DNA from: Clostridium scatologenes
Lineage (GTDB): Bacteria; Bacillota; Clostridia; Clostridiales; Clostridiaceae
Assembly (NCBI RefSeq): GCF_000968375.1
Contig: NZ_CP009933.1
Span: 3,100,001-3,164,000, forward strand
Direction of reading: 5' to 3'
Length of the DNA: 64,000 nt
The position numbers and the translations under genes are program-made. The notes beneath the pieces are model-generated. The model was not told where the DNA came from. It did not search any database and saw only the letters and a program-made list of their open reading frames with translations. This document shows, in pieces, positions 17,722 through 27,571 of this stretch (the stretch's first letter is position 1; each line of letters opens with the position of its first letter).

Positions 17722-18909
17722 TTATTTTTCACTTATTAAATCAAATAATTTCTTTGCAACTTGCCTTTTAGACATCTTTTCTAAATCAATTTTTCTTCCA
17801 TCTCTACACAAAATAGTTACTTTATTGTTATCAGAAGCAAAACCTGTATCTGATGCTGTTATATCATTTGCAACAATATAATCTAAATTTTTAGCTTTCA
17901 GCTTTTTCTGTGCGTTTTCTAATAAATCATTACTTTCTGCAGCAAATCCTACAAGTATTTGTTTTTTCTTTAAAGTCCCTAACTTCTTGAGTATATCCTC
18001 ATCTTTAACAAGTTTTAACTCAAACTCATCTTGAGATTTTTTTATTTTCTTTTTCGAATAATCCTTTGGCTTATAATCTGCTACAGCTGCAGCTTTTATT
18101 ACTATATGCTGCTTTTCAAAGTTATCTATAACACTATTAAGCATTTCCTCATTAGTTTTAACATGAATTACATTTACACCAGCAGGAGCTTTAATATAAG
18201 TATCTCCAGATATTAAAGTTACATCCGCTCCTCTGTCTCTAGCTTCTTCTGCTATGGAATAACCCATTTTCCCTGAAGACCTATTGGTTATGTATCTAAC
18301 AGGATCCATTGATGCTATAGTTGGTCCTGCTGTTACTAAAACTTTTTTACCTTCAAGATCCTTTATGTCATACATCATGCTTTGTACAAACTCTGATATA
18401 AGTTCTGTATTAGCCAGCTTACCTTCACCTTCATCACCACAAGCCAATCTTCCTGACTCAGGGTATATGAACTTATATCCAAACTTAATAAGCTTTCCCA
18501 TGTTATCCTGCACTATAGGATTATTATACATATTAGTGTTCATAGCAGGTGCAAAAACTACTGGTGCTTTAGTAGCCATAATAGTTGTTGATAATAAATC
18601 ATCTGCTATGCCATTAGCAACTTTCCCTATTATATTTGCTGTAGCAGGAACTATTAACATTAAGTCTGCTTTTTTTGCAAGAGAAATATGTTGGATTTCC
18701 CAAGCTTTAGGTTCAGAAAACATATCAAAATTAACTATATTTTCACTTAATGTCTGAAAGCTTAAAGGAGTTACAAATTCTAAAGCTGCCTTAGTCATAA
18801 TTACATGTATTTCAAAATCTTTTTTCTTTAGTTTACTTATTACGTCTAAAGCCTTATAAGCTGCAATACCACCTGTTACACCTATGACTATAGTCTTCTT
18901 GTTATTCAC
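17722..18909 (-). CDS. coaBC: CoaBC, phosphopantothenoylcysteine decarboxylase / phosphopantothenate-cysteine ligase
   Basis: Bifunctional coenzyme A synthesis enzyme. The N-terminal FMN flavodoxin-like decarboxylase (CoaC, about 1-190) has GVTGGIAAYK, PAMNTNMY and the active-site Cys in SGRLACGDEGEG. The C-terminal CoaB ligase (about 195-395) begins VLVTAGPT and has ITNRSSGKMGYSIAEEA and AAAVADYKPK. 395 residues, full length. GTG start three bases after rpoZ. Confidence 0.96.
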   Translation of the reverse strand: MNNKKTIVIGVTGGIAAYKALDVISKLKKKDFEIHVIMTKAALEFVTPLSFQTLSENIVNFDMFSEPKAWEIQHISLAKKADLMLIVPATANIIGKVANGIADDLLSTTIMATKAPVVFAPAMNTNMYNNPIVQDNMGKLIKFGYKFIYPESGRLACGDEGEGKLANTELISEFVQSMMYDIKDLEGKKVLVTAGPTIASMDPVRYITNRSSGKMGYSIAEEARDRGADVTLISGDTYIKAPAGVNVIHVKTNEEMLNSVIDNFEKQHIVIKAAAVADYKPKDYSKKKIKKSQDEFELKLVKDEDILKKLGTLKKKQILVGFAAESNDLLENAQKKLKAKNLDYIVANDITASDTGFASDNNKVTILCRDGRKIDLEKMSKRQVAKKLFDLISEK

Positions 18910-18912
18910 TGT

Positions 18913-19131
18913 TTATTTAATACCTTCTTTGACTGTAGTATAAGTGATAGCTCCTTGACTAATTTCATTTATTGCTATTGTAACAGGTTTAGTAGAAGTA
19001 ATTCTTACCATAGGTTCTGCACCTTCAATTAACTGTCTAGCCCTTTTAGCTGTCATTGTAACTAATGTATATCTATTGTCTATTTTTTTTAATAAATCTA
19101 CTACTGATGGATTAATCATAGAGTTGCTCAT
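18913..19131 (-). CDS. rpoZ: RNA polymerase omega subunit
   Basis: 72 residues with INPSVVDLLKKIDNRYTLVTMTAKRARQL, the N-terminal signature of omega, which helps fold and assemble beta-prime. The ATG follows GGAGGG at 8-base spacing and lies inside the 3' end of gmk (19 bases shared), so the pair is translationally coupled. Confidence 0.94.
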   Translation of the reverse strand: MSNSMINPSVVDLLKKIDNRYTLVTMTAKRARQLIEGAEPMVRITSTKPVTIAINEISQGAITYTTVKEGIK

Positions 19132-19741
19132 GAATAATACCCTCCTTTGAATCTAATATATTTTCTTTAACTCTGTCTACTCTACATCTTTCTGCTATAA
19201 CTATGCCTTCTATTTTTTTTACTGCTTCTTCCACAGTGTCATTTACAACAGCATAGTTATATTTTGAAACATAATTTATTTCTTTATATGCAGCTTTAAA
19301 CCTTGTCATTAGAGACTCTTCAGTTTCACTTCCTCTATTTATTATCCTTTGCCTTAATTCTTTCATAGATGGAGGAAGTATAAAAATGAAAACTCCTTCT
19401 GGATAAGTTTCTTTCACCTTTAAAGCTCCTTGAATATCTATTTCCAGCACTACATCTTTACCAATATCTATTGCTGATAAAACACTATCTTTAGGTGTTC
19501 CATAATAATTTCCATAGACTTCTGCATATTCAAGAAACCCTTCATTTTTTATCCTATTTTGAAATTTTTCTTTACTCAAAAAATAATAATTTACGCCATC
19601 TACTTCTCCTACCCTTGGACTTCTCGTAGTTGCAGAAACAGAAAGCCAAAAATCATTTTTTTCTAATAAAGCCTTACATATAGTTCCTTTACCAGCTCCT
19701 GATGGACCTGATATCACAACTAATAGGCCTTTTTCTTTCAT
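19112..19741 (-). CDS. gmk: Guanylate kinase
   Basis: Phosphorylates GMP to GDP with ATP. P-loop SGPSGAGKGT, TTRSPRVGEVDGVNYYFLS, EYAEVYGNYYGT, EIDIQGALKVK and the lid RGSETEESLMTRF. 209 residues. Its ATG overlaps the remA stop by one base, and its end overlaps rpoZ. Confidence 0.97.
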   Translation of the reverse strand: MKEKGLLVVISGPSGAGKGTICKALLEKNDFWLSVSATTRSPRVGEVDGVNYYFLSKEKFQNRIKNEGFLEYAEVYGNYYGTPKDSVLSAIDIGKDVVLEIDIQGALKVKETYPEGVFIFILPPSMKELRQRIINRGSETEESLMTRFKAAYKEINYVSKYNYAVVNDTVEEAVKKIEGIVIAERCRVDRVKENILDSKEGIIHEQLYD

Positions 19742-20019
19742 TATTCCTCTACCTCGTTAGCTGTATCATCATCTTCTTCTTTTGAGGCTAATCTATGTGC
19801 CACAGTCTCTGGTTGAACTGCTGAAAGTATTACATGGTCACTATCTGTAATTATAACAGCTCTTGTTCTTCTTCCATAAGTAGCATCTATAAGCATTCCC
19901 CTATCTCTAGCTTCTTGTATTATTCTTTTTATAGGCGCAGACTCAGGACTAACTATAGCTACTAATCTATTTGCTGAAACTATATTCCCAAAACCTATAT
20001 TTATCAATTTTATACCCAT
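19741..20019 (-). CDS. remA: RemA family DNA-binding regulator (DUF370)
   Basis: 92 residues: LINIGFGNIVSANRLVAIVSPESAPIKR, GMLIDATYGRRTRAVI, then an acidic tail (EEDDDTANEVEE). In Bacillus RemA activates biofilm matrix and osmoprotection genes as a ring-shaped DNA-binding oligomer. Clostridia keep the gene next to gmk, so its regulon here is unknown. The yicC-remA-gmk-rpoZ order matches Bacillus. Confidence 0.93.
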   Translation of the reverse strand: MGIKLINIGFGNIVSANRLVAIVSPESAPIKRIIQEARDRGMLIDATYGRRTRAVIITDSDHVILSAVQPETVAHRLASKEEDDDTANEVEE

Positions 20020-20035
20020 ATGCTTCCTCCTAATT

Positions 20036-20914
20036 TTACTCTATATTTTGAATTTGTTCTCTAATTTTCTCAATTTCATTTTTTATATTTAATACATGGT
20101 TAGTTATCTCTAAATCATTTGACTTTGAAGCAATCGTATTGGCTTCTCTATTCATTTCCTGAACGATAAAATCCAATTTTCTTCCTATAGGTTCCTGTAA
20201 ATTTAAAGTATCCTTTACTTGAATCAAATGACTATTTAATCTAACAATTTCTTCATCTAGGCAAGCTTTATCTGCAAACAACGCAATTTCCATAGCAATT
20301 CTACTCTCATCAATTGTATAATCCTGCATTAGCTCGCTTAATCTAGTAGTAAGCTTTTGTTTATACTCCATAACTATCTGTGGTGATCTTTTTTCTATTT
20401 TATCCAATAGAGATTTAATATAGTCACACTTTACAAATATATTTTGCTGCAACTTTGTTCCCTCTTTTTCTCTCATAGAAACTAGCATATTCACTGCATC
20501 TTCTAATGGAGTTCTAAGAGATTCCCATAGTATTTCTAAATCTTCTTCTTCCTGTTTTACAGTTATTACTTCTGGAAACTTTGCAATAAGCGATACAGTT
20601 ATATTTTCTTGTATACCATATCTATCTCTTATTTTGTTTAAACATTGCACATAGCTATCAGCTAGTGGTTCATTTAATACAGCATTTACACCTTGTTTTT
20701 CATAATTGTTTTGTGTGATAAAAACATCAATTTTGCCTCTATTAACCTTTTCCTTAATAAGTTTTCTCATTCTGTCTTCAAGCGCTATAAAGACCTTAGG
20801 CATTTTAATATTTAAATCCAAGTACCTATGATTAACAGTTTTTATTTCTACTGTAAATCTTCCACCTTCTTGATCTGTACTTCCCCTTCCGAAACCAGTC
20901 ATACTTTTTATCAT
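20036..20914 (-). CDS. yicC: YicC family endoribonuclease
   Basis: 292 residues with the N-terminal IKSMTGFGRGS and C-terminal EPIGRKLDFIVQEMNREANTIASKSND signatures. YicC proteins are endoribonucleases acting on small RNA/mRNA in E. coli; the clostridial role is untested. I start at the ATG at 20914 behind CGGAAGG; an in-frame ATG three codons earlier overlaps that site. First gene of the long cluster reaching to thiN. Confidence 0.93.
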   Translation of the reverse strand: MIKSMTGFGRGSTDQEGGRFTVEIKTVNHRYLDLNIKMPKVFIALEDRMRKLIKEKVNRGKIDVFITQNNYEKQGVNAVLNEPLADSYVQCLNKIRDRYGIQENITVSLIAKFPEVITVKQEEEDLEILWESLRTPLEDAVNMLVSMREKEGTKLQQNIFVKCDYIKSLLDKIEKRSPQIVMEYKQKLTTRLSELMQDYTIDESRIAMEIALFADKACLDEEIVRLNSHLIQVKDTLNLQEPIGRKLDFIVQEMNREANTIASKSNDLEITNHVLNIKNEIEKIREQIQNIE

Positions 20915-21036
20915 ATTTTTCATCCTTCCGTGTTTACCTTACCAATCCATACTAATTATACATAAATACTAATAATAATTTCAAGACAAATTTATAATTA
21001 CTAGTATCATAAGAAGATTAAAATACATTTATAAGA

Positions 21037-21065
21037 ATTATACCACAAAATACAAGGTATAAACA
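21037..21065 (-). promoter_or_regulatory. Candidate sigma-A promoter of the yicC cluster
   Basis: TGTTTA (21060-21065), 17-bp spacer, TATAAT (21037-21042) with an extended TGG just before the -10. It lies about 120 bases before yicC. Confidence 0.6.
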
Positions 21066-21118
21066 TATTTAATGAAATATTGAAATTTTATTTTAAATTA
21101 TTGCATATTACGCTTCAA

Positions 21119-21144
21119 AGCCTGTGAATTTGAATTCACAGGCT
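21119..21144 (-). terminator. Terminator hairpin after spoIVA
   Basis: GCCTGTGAAT/ATTCACAGGC perfect stem with a TTGA loop, about 35 bases after the spoIVA stop. The T tract on the minus strand is short, so efficiency is uncertain. Confidence 0.65.
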
Positions 21145-21179
21145 CCCTTTAATGAAATTATATGCTAACACATGAAATT

Positions 21180-22658
21180 TTATAATATAATGCAAATTAA
21201 TCCACCATTACCTTCATTTATAATTTTCTGAAGTGTTTTTTGTATTTTTATTTGAACATCTTCAGGCATCTTATATAATTTATTTTGAAGTCCTTCCTTT
21301 ACCAGTATTTCCAGAGATTTACCAAACATATTGCTTTGCCATATCTTTGATGGATCATTTTCAAACTGTTCTAATAGTGATTTAATCATTTGTTCACTTT
21401 CTCTTTCTGTACCAATTATAGGAGAAACTTCAGTCTCAATATCTGCTCTTATAAAATGTAATGAAGGTGCACTAGCTTTTAATTTAACTCCTGACCTATT
21501 ACCTTGTTTTACTATTTCCGGCTCTTCCAATTTCATTTCTGAAAGCTGTGGAGCAACTAATCCATAACCTGTCTCTCTAACATCTCTTAAAGCATCTGCT
21601 ACCTTATCATATTCAATTTTTGCTTCATGCATCTCCTGTACTGCTCTCAAAAGATCACTTTCACCTATTATTTCACTATTACAAACTTCACTGAGGATTT
21701 TATAGAACAAATCTTCCTTAGGATTTATACTTACTCTTGAAGTACCTTCTCCCATATTGATTTCATTTATATCTGATCTTCCTATAAATTCAACATCATT
21801 TAAGCCATCTACAGACTTGTTTATATCCCTAACCTTATATATGTTCTTACACATATCTTTTACAACATTAATAAAATCTACCTTAAGCCAGTGCTTTGCT
21901 TCTAACTTTTCAATCCATTCAGGCATATCAATATTTATTTCTTTAATTGGAAATTCTTTTAATATCCTTTGAAATATGTTAGTTATATCATCTTGCTTCA
22001 TATTAAGTACATCCATTGTTTGAACAGGCACATCATATTTATCCTCTAGATCCTTTTTAATGGTCATAGTTTCTGGATCATATGGATGCTGAGAATTAAG
22101 AACTATCATAAAAGGTTTATTTATTGATTTAAGTTCATTTACTACTCTTTCTTCTGCTTCTAAATAATCATCCCTGTTTATATCCGTAATAGATCCATCC
22201 GTTGTAACTAATAATCCTATAGTAGAATGCTCGTTTATAACTTTTTTAGTACCTATTTCAGCTGCTTCTTCAAAAGGTATTTCATAATCATACCAAGGTG
22301 TAGTAACCATTTTTGCCTCTTCGCCTTCCATATATCCTAATGCACTTTTTACAATATATCCAACACAATCTACCATTCTAACCTTAAACTTAGTGCTTTC
22401 ATCCAAACTTATTTCTACTGCTTCATTTGGTACAAACTTTGGCTCAGTAGTATGAATAGATTTTCCTGACGAACTTTGAGGTAATTCATCCTTAGCTCTT
22501 TCTTTTTTATAGGAATTTTCTATATTAGGTAATACCATAAGCTCCATAAACCTTTTTATAAATGTAGATTTTCCAGTTCTAACAGGGCCTACTACTCCCA
22601 CATATATGTCTCCCTGGGTTCTTTCTGCTATGTCTTTGTATATATCAAAATTTTCCAA
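21180..22658 (-). CDS. spoIVA: SpoIVA, spore coat morphogenetic ATPase
   Basis: Mother-cell ATPase that polymerises on the forespore to form the coat basement layer, anchored by SpoVM (gene at 4862). 492 residues. N-terminal ATPase: Walker A GPVRTGKST near residue 24, MVDCVGY (Walker B) and FMIVLNSQHP. The C-terminal end GGLICIIL is the conserved forespore-targeting tail. Start is TTG behind GGGGGGT. The 86-base upstream region has a good sigma-E-type -35 (TCATATT), but I could not find a convincing -10. Confidence 0.97.
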   Translation of the reverse strand: MENFDIYKDIAERTQGDIYVGVVGPVRTGKSTFIKRFMELMVLPNIENSYKKERAKDELPQSSSGKSIHTTEPKFVPNEAVEISLDESTKFKVRMVDCVGYIVKSALGYMEGEEAKMVTTPWYDYEIPFEEAAEIGTKKVINEHSTIGLLVTTDGSITDINRDDYLEAEERVVNELKSINKPFMIVLNSQHPYDPETMTIKKDLEDKYDVPVQTMDVLNMKQDDITNIFQRILKEFPIKEINIDMPEWIEKLEAKHWLKVDFINVVKDMCKNIYKVRDINKSVDGLNDVEFIGRSDINEINMGEGTSRVSINPKEDLFYKILSEVCNSEIIGESDLLRAVQEMHEAKIEYDKVADALRDVRETGYGLVAPQLSEMKLEEPEIVKQGNRSGVKLKASAPSLHFIRADIETEVSPIIGTERESEQMIKSLLEQFENDPSKIWQSNMFGKSLEILVKEGLQNKLYKMPEDVQIKIQKTLQKIINEGNGGLICIIL

Positions 22659-22744
22659 AGTATACCCCCCAATATTCTAATATTAACAATATATATATAT
22701 TAAAATGTGGGGTAACTTATTACTAAATATGAAAATAATACTGT

Positions 22745-23743
22745 TTAATAAACTTCTTCTTTCTTATCTCTAGTCATTAATTCATAAACTCCATACTTAA
22801 CATCTTTACCTTCAAAAAGCACTTTGTATAAAACATCTGTTATAGGCATAGAAACTCCTAATTTTTCTTTCAAATCATAAAATGCCCTGCAAGCCTTTAT
22901 ACCTTCTACAACCATACCTATTTGTTCTGTAGCTCCTTCTGGAGTAGTCCCTTTTCCTATGAGTATACCAGCTCTTCTATTTCTACTGTGCATACTAGTG
23001 CATGTAACTATAAGGTCTCCTATACCAGTAAGCCCTGAAAATGTTTCTTTTCTTCCACCTAGAGCCAATCCAATTCTTATTATTTCACTCATACCTCTTG
23101 TCATAAGAGCAGCTTTTGTGTTATCACCATATCCAACGCCATCAGATATTCCTGCTGCTAATGCTATAATGTTCTTAACAGCACCACCTATCTCAACTCC
23201 TATTAAATCATCATTAGTATAAACCCTAAATTTGTTTGTCATAAATAAATCCTGAACATTCTCTGCAAACTTTATATCTTCTGAAGCAGCAACTACTGTA
23301 GTTGGTATGTCCTGAGCCACTTCTTCTGCATGACTTGGTCCTGATAAAATAACTATATGATTTAATGGCAGTTCTTCTTTTATAACCTGCGAAAGCCTCT
23401 TACCAGTTTTTTCTTCAATTCCTTTTGCTATACTTATTACTATTTGATCTTTACTAATAAACTTTGCTGCTTCTCTAGATATCGTCCTTACTACATGAGA
23501 TGGAACCGAAATTACTATGTAATCACTACCTTTTATTACTTCCTCCATATTTTCTGAAGCTTCTACACCAACAGGTATAACTGCTCCATGCAAATATTTT
23601 ATATTTTCTTTCTTAATATTAATATCATCTATTACACTTTTGTTTCTATCCCAAACTTTAACTTTAGTCCCTTTTTTAGCTAACATTATAGATAATGCTG
23701 TTCCAAAACTTCCTCCACCTAAAAAAGCAACTTTAGAACCCAT
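22745..23743 (-). CDS. gpsA: Glycerol-3-phosphate dehydrogenase [NAD(P)+]
   Basis: Makes sn-glycerol-3-phosphate from DHAP for phospholipids. Rossmann motif VAFLGGGSFGTALS at the N-terminus, SGPSHAEEVA, and the catalytic Lys region EIGGAVKNIIALAAGI, then GLTGIGDLIVTCTS. 332 residues. Two bases after der; the der-gpsA-spoIVA order is conserved in Firmicutes. Confidence 0.97.
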   Translation of the reverse strand: MGSKVAFLGGGSFGTALSIMLAKKGTKVKVWDRNKSVIDDINIKKENIKYLHGAVIPVGVEASENMEEVIKGSDYIVISVPSHVVRTISREAAKFISKDQIVISIAKGIEEKTGKRLSQVIKEELPLNHIVILSGPSHAEEVAQDIPTTVVAASEDIKFAENVQDLFMTNKFRVYTNDDLIGVEIGGAVKNIIALAAGISDGVGYGDNTKAALMTRGMSEIIRIGLALGGRKETFSGLTGIGDLIVTCTSMHSRNRRAGILIGKGTTPEGATEQIGMVVEGIKACRAFYDLKEKLGVSMPITDVLYKVLFEGKDVKYGVYELMTRDKKEEVY

Positions 23744-23745
23744 AT

Positions 23746-25062
23746 TTATTCCTTCCTTTCCCTAAACTGCAATTTTATGCCTGTGCCTGTAAAGTCAAAA
23801 TTTTCTCTTAATTGATTTTCGATATATCTCTCATAAGAAAAATGAAGACAAGATGGATCATTTACGAAGAATACAAAAGTAGGTGCTTTTGTACCTATTT
23901 GCGTAACATAATATATTTTTAGTCTTTTTGTTCCCACTATAGGAGGTTCTTTCATCATTATAGCTTTACTTATTACATCATTTAATACACCTGTTTTTAT
24001 CTTTTTAGAGTAATTGGAGTAGCACTCCTTAACCATATCTAATACTTTTTGAACTCTCTGTCCTGTTTTGGCAGATATAAATAGATATGGAGCATAAGAC
24101 ATAAATGAAAGATTCATACCTATTTGCTTTTTAAAAGCATTCATGGTATTTGTATCTTTTTCTACTAAATCCCACTTATTTACTATAACCATAATAGCTT
24201 TACTCATTTCATGGGCATATCCTATTATTTTCTCATCTTGATCTGTTATACCATGAGTAGCATCTAACATAAGTATACAAACATCTGCTCTTTCTATAGC
24301 TGTATAAGTTCTTATTACACTATATCTTTCAATTTCTTCCTTTACTTTGCTTTTTCTTCTAAGTCCTGCTGTATCAATAAGAGTAAATTTGCCCTGTTCC
24401 GTTTCCAAATAGCTATCAATAGCATCTCTAGTAGTTCCAGGCACATCACTTACTATAACCCTATCTTCTCCTAAAAGTTTATTTATAAGAGATGACTTTC
24501 CTACATTAGGTTTTCCTACAAATGCTATCTTTATATATTCATCATCTTCATCATATAATTTATCATCATCAAAATATGATACAACTTTATCTAACATGTC
24601 CCCAAGTCCAAGCGCTTGTGAAGCTGATATAGCAATAGGTTCTCCTATTCCTAGATTATAAAATTCATATGCATTGTCTTCATCTTTTAAACTATCTATT
24701 TTATTAACTACAAGTACTACAGGTTTTTTACTTTTTCTAAGCATTTGAGCTACTTCTTTATCAGCATCTGTAAGTCCTTGTTTACCATCTACTATAAATA
24801 CTATGACATTTGCAGTCTCAACAGCCATTGTTGCCTGTCTTCTCATTTGAGAAATTATTACATCACTATTTTCAGGTTCTATACCACCTGTATCAATTAT
24901 AGTAAAATTATATTTAAGCCACTCAGCCTCTGCATATATTCTATCTCTAGTAACACCTGGTGTATCTTGAACTATGGATATTCTCTTTCCAGCTAATTTA
25001 TTAAACAACGTAGATTTTCCTACATTAGGTCTTCCTACTATGGCCACTATTGGTTTTCCCAT
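23746..25062 (-). CDS. der: Der (EngA), ribosome assembly GTPase with two G domains
   Basis: Needed for 50S maturation. First G domain (about 1-165): GRPNVGKST, DTGGIE, NKID. Second G domain (about 175-345): GKPNVGKSS, DTAGLRRK, NKWD. C-terminal KH-like domain to 438. Full length. Located between the DUF512 gene and gpsA. Confidence 0.97.
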   Translation of the reverse strand: MGKPIVAIVGRPNVGKSTLFNKLAGKRISIVQDTPGVTRDRIYAEAEWLKYNFTIIDTGGIEPENSDVIISQMRRQATMAVETANVIVFIVDGKQGLTDADKEVAQMLRKSKKPVVLVVNKIDSLKDEDNAYEFYNLGIGEPIAISASQALGLGDMLDKVVSYFDDDKLYDEDDEYIKIAFVGKPNVGKSSLINKLLGEDRVIVSDVPGTTRDAIDSYLETEQGKFTLIDTAGLRRKSKVKEEIERYSVIRTYTAIERADVCILMLDATHGITDQDEKIIGYAHEMSKAIMVIVNKWDLVEKDTNTMNAFKKQIGMNLSFMSYAPYLFISAKTGQRVQKVLDMVKECYSNYSKKIKTGVLNDVISKAIMMKEPPIVGTKRLKIYYVTQIGTKAPTFVFFVNDPSCLHFSYERYIENQLRENFDFTGTGIKLQFRERKE

Positions 25063-25065
25063 TTT

Positions 25066-26400
25066 TTATTCCTCCTTACAATGATCATTTATTATATTTA
25101 TTAAATCTTCTCCTGTGAAGTCACATATGATAACTTTCCTTTTTAAAACTTTACCTAATTGTTCTACAGTAACATCATCTAAAAACACTTTTTCATTATT
25201 CGAAGCAAGCTCATATCCTTTTCTCAGCATAACATTAGGAATTATAACGTATTCTCCCAGCTCTACTCCATTTAACTGCTGGATTATATCCCCACCAGTT
25301 ACAAGTCCTGCTACAGTTATAGTATGGCCAAAGAAATCATTAACTATCTTTTCAACCTTTATATTAATTTTATTATTAACAGTACGTATTTTTTGGATTC
25401 CCATATCTATTTCTTCATAAGCCGAAACTCCTGTAACAACAGTAAAAGAACCTTTTATGTCTTTGTTCAAATTTTTTAAAGAACTTTCAATAGTATCCCT
25501 AAAAACTCTTATAATTCCTATTCCGTCTTCCAGTTGTTCAAAGCCATCATAAAAATCTGATGAAGGTACATCTCTTTCTGCTAGAACATAAAACTCATCT
25601 GATAATCTTACAAATGGAGATCCTATTTCTTTTATATACTTTTTTTGAAGTTCAAAAATTCTATCTAATTCCTCTTGCGCTGTTTTTTTATCATACAACT
25701 TAAGTTGATATAATCCTTTTCTATACTTTGTAATGCCTACTGGAACTACTGCTAAATTTTCAATTTGTGGATAGAGTTTATATAAATCTTCTATGGTTTT
25801 TTTCAATTCCTCTCCATTATTTATCCCTGGACAAGACACCACTTGGCAATTCATCTTTATCCCTGCTTGAGCTAATCTTTTTAATCTATCATAAACATTT
25901 CCTGCAAACCTATTATTAATCATTTTAATTCTAAGCTCAGAGTTGGTTGTATGAACAGATACATTTATTGGACTAATTTTATATTGAATTATCCTATCTA
26001 TATCTTCTTCCTTCATATTAGTCAATGTTATAAAGTTACCTTGCAAAAAAGCAAGCCTTGAATCATCATCTTTAAAATAAAGAGTTTCTCTCATACCATT
26101 AGGCAATTGATCTATAAAACAAAATATACAATTATTATGACAACTTTTAGGTTTATCTAAAATGGCCTCTGCAAATTGTATTCCTAGCTTTTCATCATAC
26201 TCTTTTTCTATCTCTAACTCCCATATCTCTCCAGACTTCTTTTCTATTTCTACATTAATATATTCATCACACATAAGAAATCTGTAATCTATAATATCTT
26301 TAACAATTTTGCCATTAATGCTTAATAAATAGTCTCCTACTTCTATTCCCATTTCTTCTGCAATACTTCCTGATTCTACTAGTGCTATTTGGTTTTTCAT
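25066..26400 (-). CDS. DUF512 protein with N-terminal PDZ and radical-SAM domain
   Basis: A PDZ-like N-terminus (about 8-60: VESGSIAEEMGIEVGDYLLSINGK) precedes a radical-SAM cluster motif in CHNNCIFCFIDQLP (CxxxCxxC) and the C-terminal DUF512 region (about 270-445). The reaction is unknown. 444 residues from the ATG at 26400, chosen because it follows AAAAAGGAG; the 22-residue upstream extension lacks a better site. The gene is regularly next to der in Clostridia. Confidence 0.9.
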   Translation of the reverse strand: MKNQIALVESGSIAEEMGIEVGDYLLSINGKIVKDIIDYRFLMCDEYINVEIEKKSGEIWELEIEKEYDEKLGIQFAEAILDKPKSCHNNCIFCFIDQLPNGMRETLYFKDDDSRLAFLQGNFITLTNMKEEDIDRIIQYKISPINVSVHTTNSELRIKMINNRFAGNVYDRLKRLAQAGIKMNCQVVSCPGINNGEELKKTIEDLYKLYPQIENLAVVPVGITKYRKGLYQLKLYDKKTAQEELDRIFELQKKYIKEIGSPFVRLSDEFYVLAERDVPSSDFYDGFEQLEDGIGIIRVFRDTIESSLKNLNKDIKGSFTVVTGVSAYEEIDMGIQKIRTVNNKINIKVEKIVNDFFGHTITVAGLVTGGDIIQQLNGVELGEYVIIPNVMLRKGYELASNNEKVFLDDVTVEQLGKVLKRKVIICDFTGEDLINIINDHCKEE

Positions 26401-26527
26401 ATATACAACTCCTTTTTGACCTATGGACATCTCGCAATATGGCTCTGTTACTAAAAAAATATCCATTTAGTAATATTACCTTAATATGTTTATTTAGTCA
26501 ACGTATTAGCTTTCTTATTTAAGGAAA

Positions 26528-26556
26528 CAAAAAAACCCTTCATATTTAAGAAGGGT
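26528..26556 (-). terminator. Rho-independent terminator after pit
   Basis: ACCCTT/AAGGGT stem with a short AT loop, followed on the minus strand by TTTTTTTG. It lies just beyond the pit stop at 26567 and before the DUF512 gene start. Confidence 0.87.
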
Positions 26557-26566
26557 AAATTACATT

Positions 26567-27571
26567 TTAAAATAATTTTATTAAAAACATTGTTAAAGCT
26601 GCAATTACAGCACTTGCTGGTATAGTAATTACCCAAGCAGTTACAATATCTTTTGCTATAACCCACTTTACTGCAGAAAATCTTTTAGATGCACCAACCC
26701 CCATTATAGAACCGGTAATTATATGAGTTGTACTTACTGGTGCATTTAATATTGTTGCAGTAAGCATTACAGTTGATGCACTCATTTCAGCTGTGAATCC
26801 ATTAATAGGTGCAAGTTTGGTCATACCTGTACCCATAGTCTTAATAATCTTTTTTCCTCCAAGACTTGTACCCAAAGCCATCGCTAAAGCACAACAAATC
26901 TTTACCCAATTTGGTATTTCAAACTGTGTTATAAAATTACCACTTATAAGTGCCATTGTAATAATTCCCATAGACTTTTGAGAGTCATTACATCCATGAT
27001 TAAAAGCTATAAACGCTCCTGAACATATTTGAGCCTTTGAAAAAATTTTAGTAACAGATGAAGGTTTTGCTTCCATAATTCTCAAAACAGCATTCATAAT
27101 ATTCATAACCACAAATCCTATCACAAATCCTATCATAGGCGATAAAAAAATCCATATTATAACTTTCCAAAATAAATTTGACCAATTAACTATGCCAAAA
27201 GACCACTGAAAAACTATAGCAGATCCAATTAATCCTCCTATAAGAGCGTGTGACGAACTACTTGGAATTCCAAAATACCATGTTATTATATTCCACACTA
27301 TTGCACCAATTAAAGCAGCTACAATTACAGTTTGTGATATATGGTTAGGATCTACAATACCACTACCTATAGTTTTGGCAACACCTTCCCAAACAAAAGC
27401 TCCAACAAAGTTTAATGCAGCTGACATTATAACTGCCTGCTTTAACGTTAAAACCCTAGTTGATACAGAACATGCTATAGCATTGGCACTATCATGAAAG
27501 CCATTAATAAAATCAAAAATTAAAGCAGTAACAATTATAACAGATATCAAAATCAAAGTTCCACTAAGCAT
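26567..27571 (-). CDS. pit: PiT family inorganic phosphate transporter
   Basis: 334 residues, about 10 hydrophobic segments. The duplicated PiT signatures are visible: DFINGFHDSANAIACSVSTRVL near the N-terminus and a second NHGCNDSQKSMGIITMAL near residue 200. Low-affinity proton- or metal-phosphate symport in the membrane. Overlaps the 3' end of the DUF47 gene by 8 bases, so the two are coupled. Confidence 0.93.
   Translation of the reverse strand: MLSGTLILISVIIVTALIFDFINGFHDSANAIACSVSTRVLTLKQAVIMSAALNFVGAFVWEGVAKTIGSGIVDPNHISQTVIVAALIGAIVWNIITWYFGIPSSSSHALIGGLIGSAIVFQWSFGIVNWSNLFWKVIIWIFLSPMIGFVIGFVVMNIMNAVLRIMEAKPSSVTKIFSKAQICSGAFIAFNHGCNDSQKSMGIITMALISGNFITQFEIPNWVKICCALAMALGTSLGGKKIIKTMGTGMTKLAPINGFTAEMSASTVMLTATILNAPVSTTHIITGSIMGVGASKRFSAVKWVIAKDIVTAWVITIPASAVIAALTMFLIKLF

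Noticed and set aside
22659..22744. Sigma-E promoter for spoIVA
   Set aside because: A perfect -35 (TCATATT) is present, but no acceptable CATAYAAT-like -10 lies at the right distance, so I did not list it as a feature.
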